DNA from: Distichodus sexfasciatus
Lineage: Eukaryota; Chordata; Actinopteri; Characiformes; Distichodontidae
Length of the DNA stretch: 64,000 bases
Assembly: GCA_032718565.1 (NCBI GenBank)
Contig: JAVGVS010000112.1
Location: 694,884-758,883, forward strand
Direction: 5' to 3'
Shown: positions 22,501 through 33,000 of the stretch, one piece after another
Position numbering within the stretch: position 1 is the stretch's first letter
Layout of the letters: the number at the start of each line of letters is the position of its first letter
Notes under the pieces: generated by a model
Told to the model about the DNA's origin: nothing
The model's database searches: none
What the model saw: only the letters and a program-made list of their open reading frames with translations
Position numbers and translations under genes: made by a program

Positions 22501-25500
22501 ATGAAAGAATGTCACATTTCCATAGTACTTTTCTAGGCACCCCGGGCTCGCTACACAATCAATATTCCTCTAACTCATCCACCGCCAATGTGCAGCTCCA
22601 CCTGGAGATGTCACATTACACATTAGCCAAGGTGTTGAAGGAGCTGGAGAGAATTCAGCAGTTAGAGATCAGGGATGATTTAGGAGGCCAGACCTAAAAA
22701 AGGTCATTGTGAATAATTTCAGCAGGACATCTGGGTTTCAACTCAAAGCTGGATGTCCAGGGACCTTTTCTGAGCACTGAACGTCAGGGATTCTCTGTTT
22801 TATGTCTCCTCCAGAGGATGGCACCATTTTCACAGCACAACTTCACTTCAAGCACCACAGTTGTGGAATAAACTTCCTATTAGTGTTCGGAGCTCAGAAA
22901 CAAGCTTTGCTTTTAAGACAAGGCTTAAGAACTATCTCTTTAGTCAGTCTTATGGATATTAAAGTCCCTTTTTCTTAGGTAAAGGCGAGGTCTGGGGGTT
23001 CATGGTCATTTGAGATTAAAGCTCAAAGGGTGGGATTGGTGCTGTCGTCCTGCCACTCTCGCTGATCGCTTAAGTTTGTCGACGGTGGTTTGGTGCGATG
23101 CCGAGACCCTTGGAAGCCCTCATGTCTGTGTTACCTTCCAGCTCTCCCTTTTTAGCCAGGTTGCCATAGTTACTTTAGCACTGCCAGAGGTTAGGTGTAG
23201 GGCACTAACTCTTTTCTCTCTCTTCTTTTTTCCGAACTCTTCCCAAGCTGATCCCGAGCTCACGCTTGACCGACTGAACCCTCACCTGGACTCTTTGGAG
23301 ACCACATCATCTGGAACCAGCTGGGTTTTTTCGAACCCTATGGATTTGAACTGAATTACCAATTTAATATAACTAATTTTAGCTTGAACTAATTTAATGT
23401 TGCTGAGAGGATCTTAGCAAACGGCCCCAGCAATGATTTGGGATTTGAAAGCGTTCCTTGGACTATTTCTATCTTCTTTAAAAAAGAATAATTAACAATT
23501 AACCTTGAAATGATGTTTACTGTGTATTAAATGTTCATGCACCCCGGTTGCCCAGAGGAGGATGGGGTCCCCTTCCGAGTCTTAGTTCCTCTCAAGGTTT
23601 CTTCCGATTAGAGGGTGTTTCTCCTTGCCACTGTTCACACCTCAGGTTCACTTGTTGGGGTTTTCGGACGATTGTATGTAAAGAGCTTTGTGATAATAAC
23701 CGTTGTTAAGAGCGCTATATAAATTAAATTAAATTGAACCGAATTGGGCACTGGGATCCACACAGACCCCACAATGGTGAAACCTGTTGGTTAACAACAA
23801 CACCTTTAACAGCAGCAACTCAGCTTTCCTAGATGAATCCCATCCAAGTACGGGCCACTCCCAAACCCACTTAGCATCAGACGGTGTTGCAGCTTTTTCA
23901 TATGTGGAAAGCCATTATTAGACTGCAGAGCAAACTCTGACATTGCTGACGCACTCACCACAGCAGGAACTCTGGGGTATAGTTGAAGCGAAGTGTGTTG
24001 TCATCGTTTTCAGTGTAGTTTTCATTCAGCAGGGCACACAGCTCCCCCAGCTGTCAACCCACACGGAAAGAAGAACAAAAGCCCAATAAAACAAGAAGAC
24101 AGTCCAACTTATGATCCCACACAATCCCTCACTCACCACTTGAAGTTCATTATATTTTTTAGAATCCATCGGGATTTAAACAGAGATGAATGCTCATTAC
24201 AGTTTGCTGCAGTGAACCCTCCCATGCACCATGCAGATCAAATATCTTTATATTTGGATCAGATCAAAAATATCTTTAACTTGAAAACATATCTATATCT
24301 CAAGTGTCTTTATATTTGGATCAAATCAACCCCAGATGTCCTCATTATTTGAAACACTTCATTCCTACGTTTGAGGGGACTAGAGACTATCCCAGAATAT
24401 GGGCGCGAGGTGGGGACCAACCCTGTGCAGGCGCAGGGCACACACACTCACACTCACATTCACACTTTAGGGGGCCAATTTACAGTCACCAATCAACCTA
24501 CAGTGCATGCTTTTGGACTGAGAAGAAACCGGAGGACATGGAGAAAACCCACATGATCACGGAGAAAGCACACAAACTCACACCCAGGACATTTTGCTGT
24601 GAGGTGAAAGCGCTAACCACCGCACCACTAGACCAACTGATACAGAACGCAACTGCGAACCTGGCATACAATGCTCCAAAAATCTTGCATACTATCCAGC
24701 TACGACGGAACCGACACTGACTCCCTCTGAGTATCCACCTTAGATTTACAACTTGCCTTCAAGGCCAAAAATTCACCTGCACCTCCCTGCTACTCAAAAG
24801 AACGGGAAGACATAAATCAAGACCTCAGTCTTCCTCATTGCTGTTGATTTATGTCTAGGATCTCCTGGTGTACTACAAAGTTCTGATTTACCACTGGATA
24901 AGAGCATCTGTCAAATGCTGCGTATGTAAATGTCAATTTACATCAAAATTCATGCACAAAAGGTTGTATATTGTGATCTGTTCCATAGATTAGAGAATAA
25001 TTTGGATAACAGCTTGCTTCCCATATTATTTAAAGATTTCCATATTATGAAAAGATTATTTGAAGATAGTTATTTCAAATGAAATTCTGGATGCTCAAGA
25101 ATATGTTTAAACTGAAGAAATCCAAACTTGCATTGTACAGCATTTTTTGATGCTCCTATCCAGAGCGACTTTCCTCATCAAGACAAGCCCTTTAACACTG
25201 TCTGTTAGGTATCAAAATAGCTAAAGAAGTAGAACTTATCTGTTATATGTTTGAAGAAGACAAAGGGAAATAAGATAAATGGGAATAAGATGAAGGGAAA
25301 CAAGTAGCTTTATTATAAACTGAACAATACCCAATACCTGTCTTATCAAATCTAAAATCTTAATTTAATCTTTTAATCCCAAAAATCAATGAGAACAAGC
25401 TCTCTCTCTCACCTGTTCAGGCTTCCCCACGTCCAGTGTAGCCCAACTAAAGCCTTGTGGGAGAGAATAACAGTCCTCCCGAATGGTGGGCTTCTCTGTC

Positions 25501-27437
25501 AATATGGGTCCATGTGTTGTCACTTTCTCATCTTCCCAAAAAACAATAAAAAAGAGTAAGTATCATCGAAACAAGCCACTTATAAGTGCTGCCAAAGACT
25601 TAATAAACACACTGAAGGACTGTCCAATTACACCATCATTAGCTCTGTGAGGCATGGATCAACGCTCCACATGCTTAAACATCAGTTGTCTATAGTATTT
25701 AAGACGTTGTACTTTGTTACTGTACCTAAGTATTAGTCTGAGTACTGCTGTCATCAACATTAGCAATTTACTTGAATACAATTGTACTGAGAGTAATGTA
25801 CTTTTTACTCCAGTACTATTCTCCGGACAAGAGTCCCGACTGGTATCCTTCTGAGCCATAATCGTGACCACAGTGACAGTACACTGGTGATATGGCCCCT
25901 GCATGCTAAAAAGGTTAAGTTAGTGAGTGATTATCTGTCACAGTGAACACACCACAGCACAGTACATCACACAGTGCACCACAACCGAATGTGACCTCTG
26001 CATCTGACCCATCTGTAAAGGAGCAGTGGGCAGCTGACACGGGCAGCGTTACCTTTGTCACGAGTGGTACCTTAAGTGATCTAGGACTTGAACTTCAATG
26101 ACGAGGGCCAACTCCCTAACTATTCCACAATCAACCGCCCCTTTTTTTACCTGTTTCTCATAGGTTATTCCTAAATGAGCTGCTGCTGCCCACGCTTCAC
26201 TCCGGAACTGGGGCGTAGACAGCACGTGTTTACCTTAAGTGAAAACAATCGTCATGGCTGCTGCTAACAGACCATCCATACAGCCATACATGTTCAACAC
26301 AACACTCCGCCGGTAGACTTCTTCATTGCGCTTGCAAGAAAACATGGCGGATCAGGAAGAGCTAGCAGTTCTACCTGGTGGGTGGAGGTTCTCAGATAGG
26401 ACGGTGGAGTTATTTAAATGTCCCCTAGTTGTGACGTAGAGGTAGGGGAGAAATCTAAACAGCTTGTTTAAGCACATGATTTCTGACGTTCAGAAATGAA
26501 TACTTACACAATTGATCATTTTTATCAAATGTACAGTGTGTGTAGAGGCAGTACAGACCCAAATGGATGCCCAAAAAACAGATTTTTTTCATAATATGGA
26601 ACCTTTAATAAAGTGGTATTCTAAACTTTTCACATTTACTGGAGTCATTTTCTTGGTAAGAAATCTTTACTTCAGCTTAAGTCTGGAATTCTCTTACTCT
26701 ACTCACAACCAATGCACAAATATACAGTATGTATGCGCTCTCCACTAGCTGTTAAGAGCATGGCATGTGCATTTAGATCCTTTCGTTTTCACCCACCAGT
26801 CACACCAGACGTGGCTTTTAGGGTTTTACACCATGTAATGCTGCTTTGTGGTGTCTACTGCACTGAAAAAATAAAAGTGAGGCAGGATCAGTTGAGGTCT
26901 GTACCTAGCTTAGGGACAGGCTGGGTGTTCCAAAAGCAGAAGTTGTGTTTGCGGGCTTCCTGGAGATTTTTTGGAGGGTCTTGACCCAGGGAGAAGAGAT
27001 GGAGGGCTCGCTGGATCTCTTGCTGTTTCTCTTCAGGGAGAGCGTCCAGCTAGAGAGGAGGGAGAGTAAAAAGAAAAAAAGCAAGCTCCAGGGCATTAAA
27101 ATTATGGGTAATAATCGTCCCAATAATAATACCAATAATATCCACTTCAACACCGTTCCTCCGGTCACATGCACAGTTTAGATAGCTTTTAGAAACTCAC
27201 CATTTCAAAAGGGTCCTGGGCTCCCTCCTTAACCCACGCTTGGCCTTTCTTCCTCTTCTTCATTTTTTTTTCTTGGCTTCCAGTGTCATCGCCCTCTGAG
27301 CTCTTCTGGCTGAAGGAGAGACACAAAGAACAATCAAGCAGGACCTAAACCATTACGCTCAGAACGGGCAATGTCATGATAAATAAAGAAAATAGTTACG
27401 GGCTTTCGTGCTCAGCCATAGCTGCGTTTTCAGGCAT
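16504..27437 (-). CDS. nmt1: Glycylpeptide N-tetradecanoyltransferase (N-myristoyltransferase 1), 12 coding exons
   Basis: Transfers myristate from myristoyl-CoA to N-terminal glycines in the cytosol and on ribosomes. Coding exons 5' to 3' on the minus strand: 27400-27437, 27201-27309, 26905-27049, 25413-25531, 23959-24050, 22262-22378, 20799-20969, 20160-20268, 19871-20041, 17972-18139, 17685-17822, 16504-16524. All phases agree, giving 465 residues (human NMT1 has 496; the N-terminus is shorter here). Lys-rich stretch at 27-34 (ribosome-targeting type). The first signature is intact at 213-221 (EVNFLCVHK), followed by KLRSKRVAPVLIREITRRV. YWHRSLNPRKLIE at 265-277. The second signature, usually KFGxGDG, is RFTEGDA at 435-441. 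The last exon encodes only VGIVLK; the exact C-terminus matters because the terminal carboxylate is the catalytic base. Named NMT1 rather than NMT2 from synteny with PLCD3 and ACBD4. Confidence 0.95.
16816..17427. mobile_element. TTAA-flanked MITE with inverted ends, in the last NMT1 intron
   Basis: The left end reads TTAAAGACCCCATATTA. The right end, reverse-complemented, reads TTAAAGGTTCCATATTATAC. TTAA at both edges is the piggyBac-type target. A second copy lies inverted at 26150-26608. The interior is unique to this pair within the window. Confidence 0.6.
18301..19242. mobile_element. Non-autonomous hAT element with perfect 8-bp target duplication, in an NMT1 intron
   Basis: The ends are TAGAGATGGGCCGATACC and, reverse-complemented, TAGAGATGTAGCCGATCC. 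GTATTTAG flanks both sides (18293-18300 and 19243-19250) without mismatch. It lies between the NMT1 exons at 17972-18139 and 19871-20041. No transposase frame. A block at 18640-18790 is related to 46440-46620 and 8850-8960. Confidence 0.85.
19555..19800 (-). repeat. tRNA-derived SINE (family 1), reverse
   Basis: On the minus strand: TTGGGCAGTTGGTAGCGTAG head with A-box-like region, TGATCAGAAGGTTGCTGGTT B-box region, a GAGCGAGGTACCGTCCCCGA body and a CACAATGACAAATA-type end. About eleven copies of this family occur in the window. Immediately left (19440-19545) is a short TTCACACTACACA direct repeat. Confidence 0.7.
20505..20600 (+). repeat. Fragment of the common teleost repeat (GTGTTGGCGCCTGCCCAGGG)
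   Basis: Contains GTGTTGGCGCCTGCCCAGGG, then GTAAGTTCCCGGGATGGGCT and GGGATTAAGCGGTTCAGAT, as in 55756-55845. It lies between the NMT1 exons at 20160-20268 and 20799-20969. Confidence 0.5.
21270..21490 (+). repeat. Dispersed teleost repeat (GTGGTTAGTGCTGTCACCTC family)
   Basis: Forward copy: GGCACAGTGGTTAGTGCTGT, TTCTGGGTTCGATTCTGG, GGGCCTTTCTGTGTGGTGTT and a GTCGGCGCCTGTCCAAGGTT end. Confidence 0.65.
21770..22040 (+). repeat. LINE 3' end with AATAAAGTTTACTTTGAC tail
   Basis: AT-rich 3' untranslated part ending GGAGCCACATCGTCTCGTCT, CAGAGGTGACAATAAAGTTT. A close relative ends at 44345. In an NMT1 intron. Confidence 0.55.
22800..23745 (+). mobile_element. LINE ORF2 C-terminus and 3' untranslated region
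   Basis: The frame at about 22860-22965 reads LWNKLPISVRSSETSFAFKT, then RLKNYLFSQSYG, the usual LINE C-terminal motif in fish. The long 3' region includes AGGATGGGGTCCCCTTCCGA, TTTCTCCTTGCCACTGTTCA and a GCGCTATATAAATTAAAT tail. A second, shorter copy lies at 52085-52385. Confidence 0.6.
24385..24625 (-). repeat. Dispersed teleost repeat, reverse
   Basis: The reverse copy contains GTGCAGGCGCAGGGCACACA, GACTGAGAAGAAACCGGAGG and GGTGAAAGCGCTAACCACCG. It lies in the NMT1 intron between 24050 and 25413. SINE tail fragments flank it at 24865-24935 and 25140-25180. Confidence 0.6.
25920..26141 (-). repeat. tRNA-derived SINE (family 1), reverse
   Basis: CAGTGAACACACCACAGCAC, GAATGTGACCTCTGCATCTG and GGAGCAGTGGGCAGCTGACA mark the reversed body. 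The head at the right is degenerate. It abuts the MITE copy at 26150. Confidence 0.6.
26150..26608. mobile_element. Second, inverted copy of the TTAA MITE
   Basis: Reverse-complement match to 16816-17427, including ACACAATTGATCATTTTTAT, CGCCGGTAGACTTCTTCATT and the ATAATATGGAACCTTTAA end. Its other end is missing at the SINE boundary. In the NMT1 intron between the exons at 25413-25531 and 26905-27049. Confidence 0.6.
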
Positions 27438-28396
27438 GGCGGTAATGAGTCTGTGGGACTCTTCGCAGTAAGTGTGTGTGAGAGTTTGAATGCATGGGGG
27501 TAGAAGAGGCCCTTATCTCACACAGCAGCAGGCTTGGGGAGGGGCTGCCCAGCTCCCAACTTGAAATGGTCTTTTTCTCCACCCTCCAGATACGTTATCT
27601 AAAGAGAAAAGAATGCAGCGGCTGCCCAGGCTTTAGAACTATAGATATAACGTAATGAAAAACCATTAATCTAAACAGACAATGCAATGAGTGATCACCC
27701 AGTGGAAAAATATCTAGCAACTGAAGTAAGAAACACAAGCTACACACACACAAACAACAAATACAGATTTTAGAATTGTCACTTGTAAGGCTGGTAGAGC
27801 GGAGAGTTAAAAGCTCACAAACCCAGATTCAGAGCAGAAACAGCAGTGATCACCCAAATCCCAGATAACCAAAAATGGGTTTATTTGCATTACTGGAAAT
27901 GCTATTTGGCATTACAGTACAGGTAGAATTTACAGCACACGTGACACGGCGTACAGGAAGGATTCCCTTCACTAAAGAGTAGCGACAGTGAAGTAAGAAA
28001 CAAGTGCTGACTGAGAATTCTCCAGTTTCTAAAATAGTGCAAAGAAGCAACTTCCCTTTTTCTGCATACATAAACATGAAAGAATGGCTTTTAAGTCTAA
28101 CACATTTAAAGACAAGGCATTAACACACTGGAATTGTCGTACCAAAAAATATGTTGCACAAAATTTCGCCTTTTTAAAAATGGAGGAAGAATAACGCAAA
28201 GCCTAAAGATGTAAACTCTATGTTCAAAATAATTCTGCCAACAGTAATAAGTAACATGTCAACTATAAGTTATTTAAAGGTTATTTTGTTGTTTAGTAGG
28301 GTCTGCATTCAAAAAACAAGTACACAAGAATTACATAAACAGTAAGCACTCACATCTGGCTTTACACAGACAAATTACACAGATTATAAGTGTGGA
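27438..28396. other. NMT1 upstream region, no gene found
   Basis: Contains the presumed NMT1 promoter and 5' untranslated region, between about 27438 and 27620. There is no TATA box and only modest GC content. The remainder is AT-rich and without recognisable exons. Confidence 0.4.
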
Positions 28397-28811
28397 CCCT
28401 TAGCAAAAAGTAGTTTATTCAAGTGTACTACGAGTATACTTTTTATATACTAAAACTGAGGTAGTATACTTGAAGCTTACTTTTTATATACTATATTTTA
28501 TATGCTTAAGAATAGTATAGTGAAGTATACTTGACTTATACTGATAAGTTTAAAGAAAAGTCTACTAAAGTCTAAAAGTATACTTTGTAATCTTAAAATG
28601 ACCTCATAAAGTATACTTAAAGTATACTTAAAGTATACTTCTATAAACTTAAAAATGTTCCAATTTAGTCCGAAGAAGTATTAAATTAGTATACTTTCTA
28701 GTACACTACAAGGTACATGGTACATGGTCCGTAGTATACTTGCTATACTTATACTTATACTCATGCATACTTAATAAAATAAACTTCAAGTATACTACTT
28801 TTTGCTAAGGG
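28397..28811. mobile_element. MITE with inverted ends and internal AGTATACTT reiterations
   Basis: The left end is CCCTTAGCAAAAAGTAGT. The right end, reverse-complemented, is CCCTTAGCAAAAAGTAGTAT. Between them AGTATACTT or its variants recur about fifteen times in both orientations. No clear target duplication. It lies between the NMT1 promoter and the PLCD3 3' end. Confidence 0.7.
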
Positions 28812-30037
28812 CAGGAATGTTGGTCAACAATGAAAACGTACAGTTCAAGTCTGGAATTGTTCTGATTGGAGTAATTTAAGATTGGGAAAGATGTGAACCC
28901 CAAGCATCTCTCATTCCAAATATATTTGGTTTCTCTTAATTTGTTAAAAGAAACATGCAAAAATAAGAAAGAAAAAGGGAAAAAGCTGAAGTTAAAGAGT
29001 TGAAACATCAGGTCCAGTTTTCTATACCAAAAGGCATCTGAGACACATTTTGGCTAATGGCTTATTTTAAAAAAGGAAGAAAAAATGAAGGGATGAATCT
29101 AATAAAGCTTTAAGCACATTGTTCTACTCACTTCCACAAACACACTCCTTTCCCCCCTCATACAGAGGTAATGCTGGTGGCTGATGTTACGATATCTGAC
29201 GCTGCTCCACCCTTTCAACATTTTCCTACTTATCAAGCATTAAAAGTATGCAATAAAACATGCAACTACAAGCCTTAAGTTAGAATATTGTATTGCTTAA
29301 CATACATCATTTCATTAATATCATAATCAGATCAACAACCAGGAGTGAAAATCCTCAGTTCGGATGCTACAACGGAACTGTAAACGCTGATTGTCCATTT
29401 CTGAACATATTTTAATAATTCATTCAGTTTACCTCTATTATAAGTCCTTCTAGTATCTCTAGGTGAGTAAAGGCTGGTCAAAACATATCATATTACGGTT
29501 CAGAGTCCATCATGGTCATGCATCACAGTTTTACAGACTGCACCAATGGGCCTTCAAGGCAAAATGGCAAGTAACTGTATTCAGTCCCTTTTAACTTCAC
29601 CATTTTTAACACTAATTTCTTTTAGTTGCATATTAAAGTTATTTAAATCTTATTAAGTTAAAGCTATAATCAAAATATGCTAAATAAAACTAAAATACCT
29701 AAAGGCTGATCTATACTACTGCTGCAAAATAAAATATATATGTAAATACAGTTCCTACATTTTTCATAAAAGTTTCTTAAAGATCCATTATTATATCACA
29801 GTTCCTACAATAATGCACATAAAACCTGAAGTGCTTTAGGCTTGAGATAAAACATGGCCACATCTATTCTGTTATGACTTTAATCCTCAGCATTCTGGTT
29901 TTCATTGCATCATTTTCTCCTTGATCGTATAAGGAATAAATAATATCCTGCATATTAAGTATATTAAAAAGAAGTAACTACAGTATTCTGGTCTGAAGTC
30001 CAGGAGAATGCCTCACAGGCTCGGTGTGTTCTACCAG
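28812..30037. other. PLCD3 3' untranslated/flanking DNA
   Basis: No exons were found. An ATTAAA on the minus strand at 29879-29884, about 155 bases past the PLCD3 stop, is a possible polyadenylation signal. Otherwise AT-rich single-copy DNA. Confidence 0.35.
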
Positions 30038-33000
30038 CTAGGCTTTGGGTGAGGCGACGTGTTTCGGGCTGCCATAATTGGGTGTGATCTTCACGTGGAT
30101 GAAGAGGCTGGCGGGGGAGAGACTCGATCCGTCGGCCCTTATGAGACGCACGTGTCTGTATCCTGCAGGGCAGACGCAATGGAGCAGTTACTACCATAAA
30201 ATCAATCATTTTCATCTTGCAGCACGTCTTTGTCGGTTTGTTGGACTAGCATCATATTGTAAAACTGACGTTGCATCAAATGTTCTTGATGCTCAAACAT
30301 TTCTGCAAACATATGTAACTGTATAAACCATATCGCTTTAAGGACAAAGGAGAACAGCACGCAAAATCTCCATGATTGTGTTCAGGGCCGGCGCTTCCAT
30401 AACGTGCATCACACACTGCGCATAGGGCACCAAGTGCACGGGAAGGGGGGGGTACCAAAAAAATCGGCTGCTGGAAAATCACCATAATCATAATAGTCAT
30501 AATGGTGACATATTTGAAATAAAGCTGTTGTGGATAGGACGCAAATGGCTAGCACCGGTCCTGATTATGTACATTCACTTTGGGCTTCCTGCTTTACCCT
30601 GCTGTGCCCACACGTTTCTGTCCAATGGTTGAACGATCTTAGCACACGTGGTTTTGTTTACAAATTCTGGTTCACTTGTTGTGCCTACAATGTGAAAACG
30701 AACTGCACCAAAGAAAAAAAAGTAAACCTTTTATTTGGTCTGGACCAAAGCAAGTGAACTAACAGAGCTTCCTGGTGTGAATACACCCTTAAAGTTGAAT
30801 TGTGATGCTTAAGAAGGAGGCCAACTAATGAAGCAAGACCAGTCAAATTGGGATTAAAGGTATGCAGGATTGTACAGCATCTTTGTTAGCTTTAAGCAAA
30901 ATTAAGGCTAATAAAATGAGGCTAATAAAATGTAAAATCTAGACTGAGTAAGTTTAGATCAGGTGTTTGTGTTCAACAGCTTTAAAATCCAGAACCCATA
31001 AAAATTGATCCCAGTCGGGGTCACAAATTTTAGGCATCCATTAAATAAAGTGTAATTGTTGACATGTTACTACTTCCCAAATTTCTTTCATTCCAAAAGT
31101 GAAATAGATTCCAAAATCACCACTCACATTGTCACTGAATAAACAAAACACTGACTGCACTAAAGCAGTATCCTATGCCAGTATCCAGGGAAACTTTGTG
31201 AGAATGCTGTTTATCGACTACAGCTCAGCGTTCAACACAATAGTGCCCTATAGACTGTTTACTAAGCTGAGAGACCTGAGACTCAACAACCGCTTGTGCA
31301 CGTGGGTGCTGGACTTCCTTACAGGCAGATCTCAGGTGGTGCAGGCAGGCAGGTGTGTCTCCAGCAGCATCACCACCAACACAGGAGCTCCTCAAGGGTG
31401 TGTGCTTTCTCCGCTGTTGTATTCACTCTACACTTCAGACTGTGTGGCCACTCACAATTCCAACAACATTGTCAATTTTGCGGATGACACAGTGGTGTTG
31501 GGGTTAATCTCCAACAACGATGAGACGGCCTACATGGACGAGGTGGAGAACCTGGCACTCTGGTGTCAGGAAAACTGCCTCCAGCTGAACGTCAGCAAGA
31601 CGAAGGAGCTGGTGGTGGACTTCAGCAGGAGACACCGTGACTACAGACCCCTCACCATCAACGGTGCTCCAGTGGAAAAGGTGTGTTTTTTCAAATACCT
31701 TGGCGTCTACATCTCTGAGGAACTGACATGGGCCGATCATATCGGTGTTCAAGTTAAGAAGGCAAGGCAGCGTCTGTACCACCTTAGACAGCTGAGGAAG
31801 TCTGAAGTTTCCCCTACCATTCTGAAAGCTTTCTATTCTGGTGCTGTGGAGAGCATCGTCACACAGAACATCTTGTCCTGGTACGGGAACTGCTGTGTTC
31901 AGGACCAGAAAGCCCTCCAGAGAGTGATCCGGGCAGCAGAGCGCTGCTGCACGACAGCTCTCCCTTCTCTGCAGGACATTTACACCGAGAGATGTAGGAC
32001 CAGGGCAATCAGGATTGTAAAAGGTTCATCATATCTCGGAAACGGACTTTTTCATCTTCTGCAATCAGGCAGAAGGTTCCACACCATCATGGCCAAAACA
32101 GAGAGACTCTGTTTCTATCCTCAGGCCATCCGTTTTCTGAACCAGGACATGCCTTTTCTCTAAAAGCCTTTGCCATTCCATACTGTCTCTCAATCATATT
32201 GTTTATGATCATTTATACTGTCTGCCATTTTTCTCTGTCCAATATTACATACTCCTCGTCTGTTTGCTACTTGCTACATTGTTCACTGCTGTGCAGTTGC
32301 ACTCGGCACTTTAAACAGTCACTTTAAATAGTCACACTGCACCTGTCATCGTGTATATAAGAACAGTTATTTATTTATTTGTACCTTTCCCTTATCTCCT
32401 TTTCAATTTCAGTTTGTACTGTGACTTTATTTTATTTTATTTTAAATTTAAATTGTATTTTATATTTTTAATTATGCCCAATTACAGTCAGGAGCGGTTC
32501 AGGATACATTTCACTGCATTTTGTACTTGTATAACTTGCATGTGACAAATAAAGAATCTTGAATCCCTTGAATCTCTAATGATCAGCAAATTGTATATAA
32601 CTTAATTGTCAAAAAAAGGTCAGAATTGTACAATTTAAATTTAGAATCAAGAATCATATACTATGGGCTTTATTAGTCTACATGAGTATATAGGCCACCT
32701 GTGTTTAGCGTGCGTTAAAGTGACACGTACCTGGCCGCATGCTGCTGTAAGGCAGCGAGAACTGACCCAGGAATTCGTTCCTGGCGGTGTAGTCATGATC
32801 CTCCACGACAAAGCGCACAAGAACCAGCTCTGGCACGTGCAAAAGAAACTTAAAAGTGCAGTCCCACCTGGGGTTAAATCCTGGCACACACACACAAAAA
32901 CATTACGCACACCATTACTTACAGCAGGTTGTGGATATTGGAATAAATAATACTGTGCTCAATTTTTAAAAAATTGCTTAATCCCAGTCGGGGTGACAAA

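Noticed and set aside
23010..23354. 114-codon plus-strand frame
   Set aside because: It lies in the 3' untranslated region of the LINE at 22800-23745.
24304..24720. 138-codon plus-strand frame
   Set aside because: It lies in a reversed copy of the common teleost repeat. No domain.
32663..32950. Plus-strand frame of 95 codons over PLCD3 exon 14
   Set aside because: It is the antisense shadow of the C2-domain exon.
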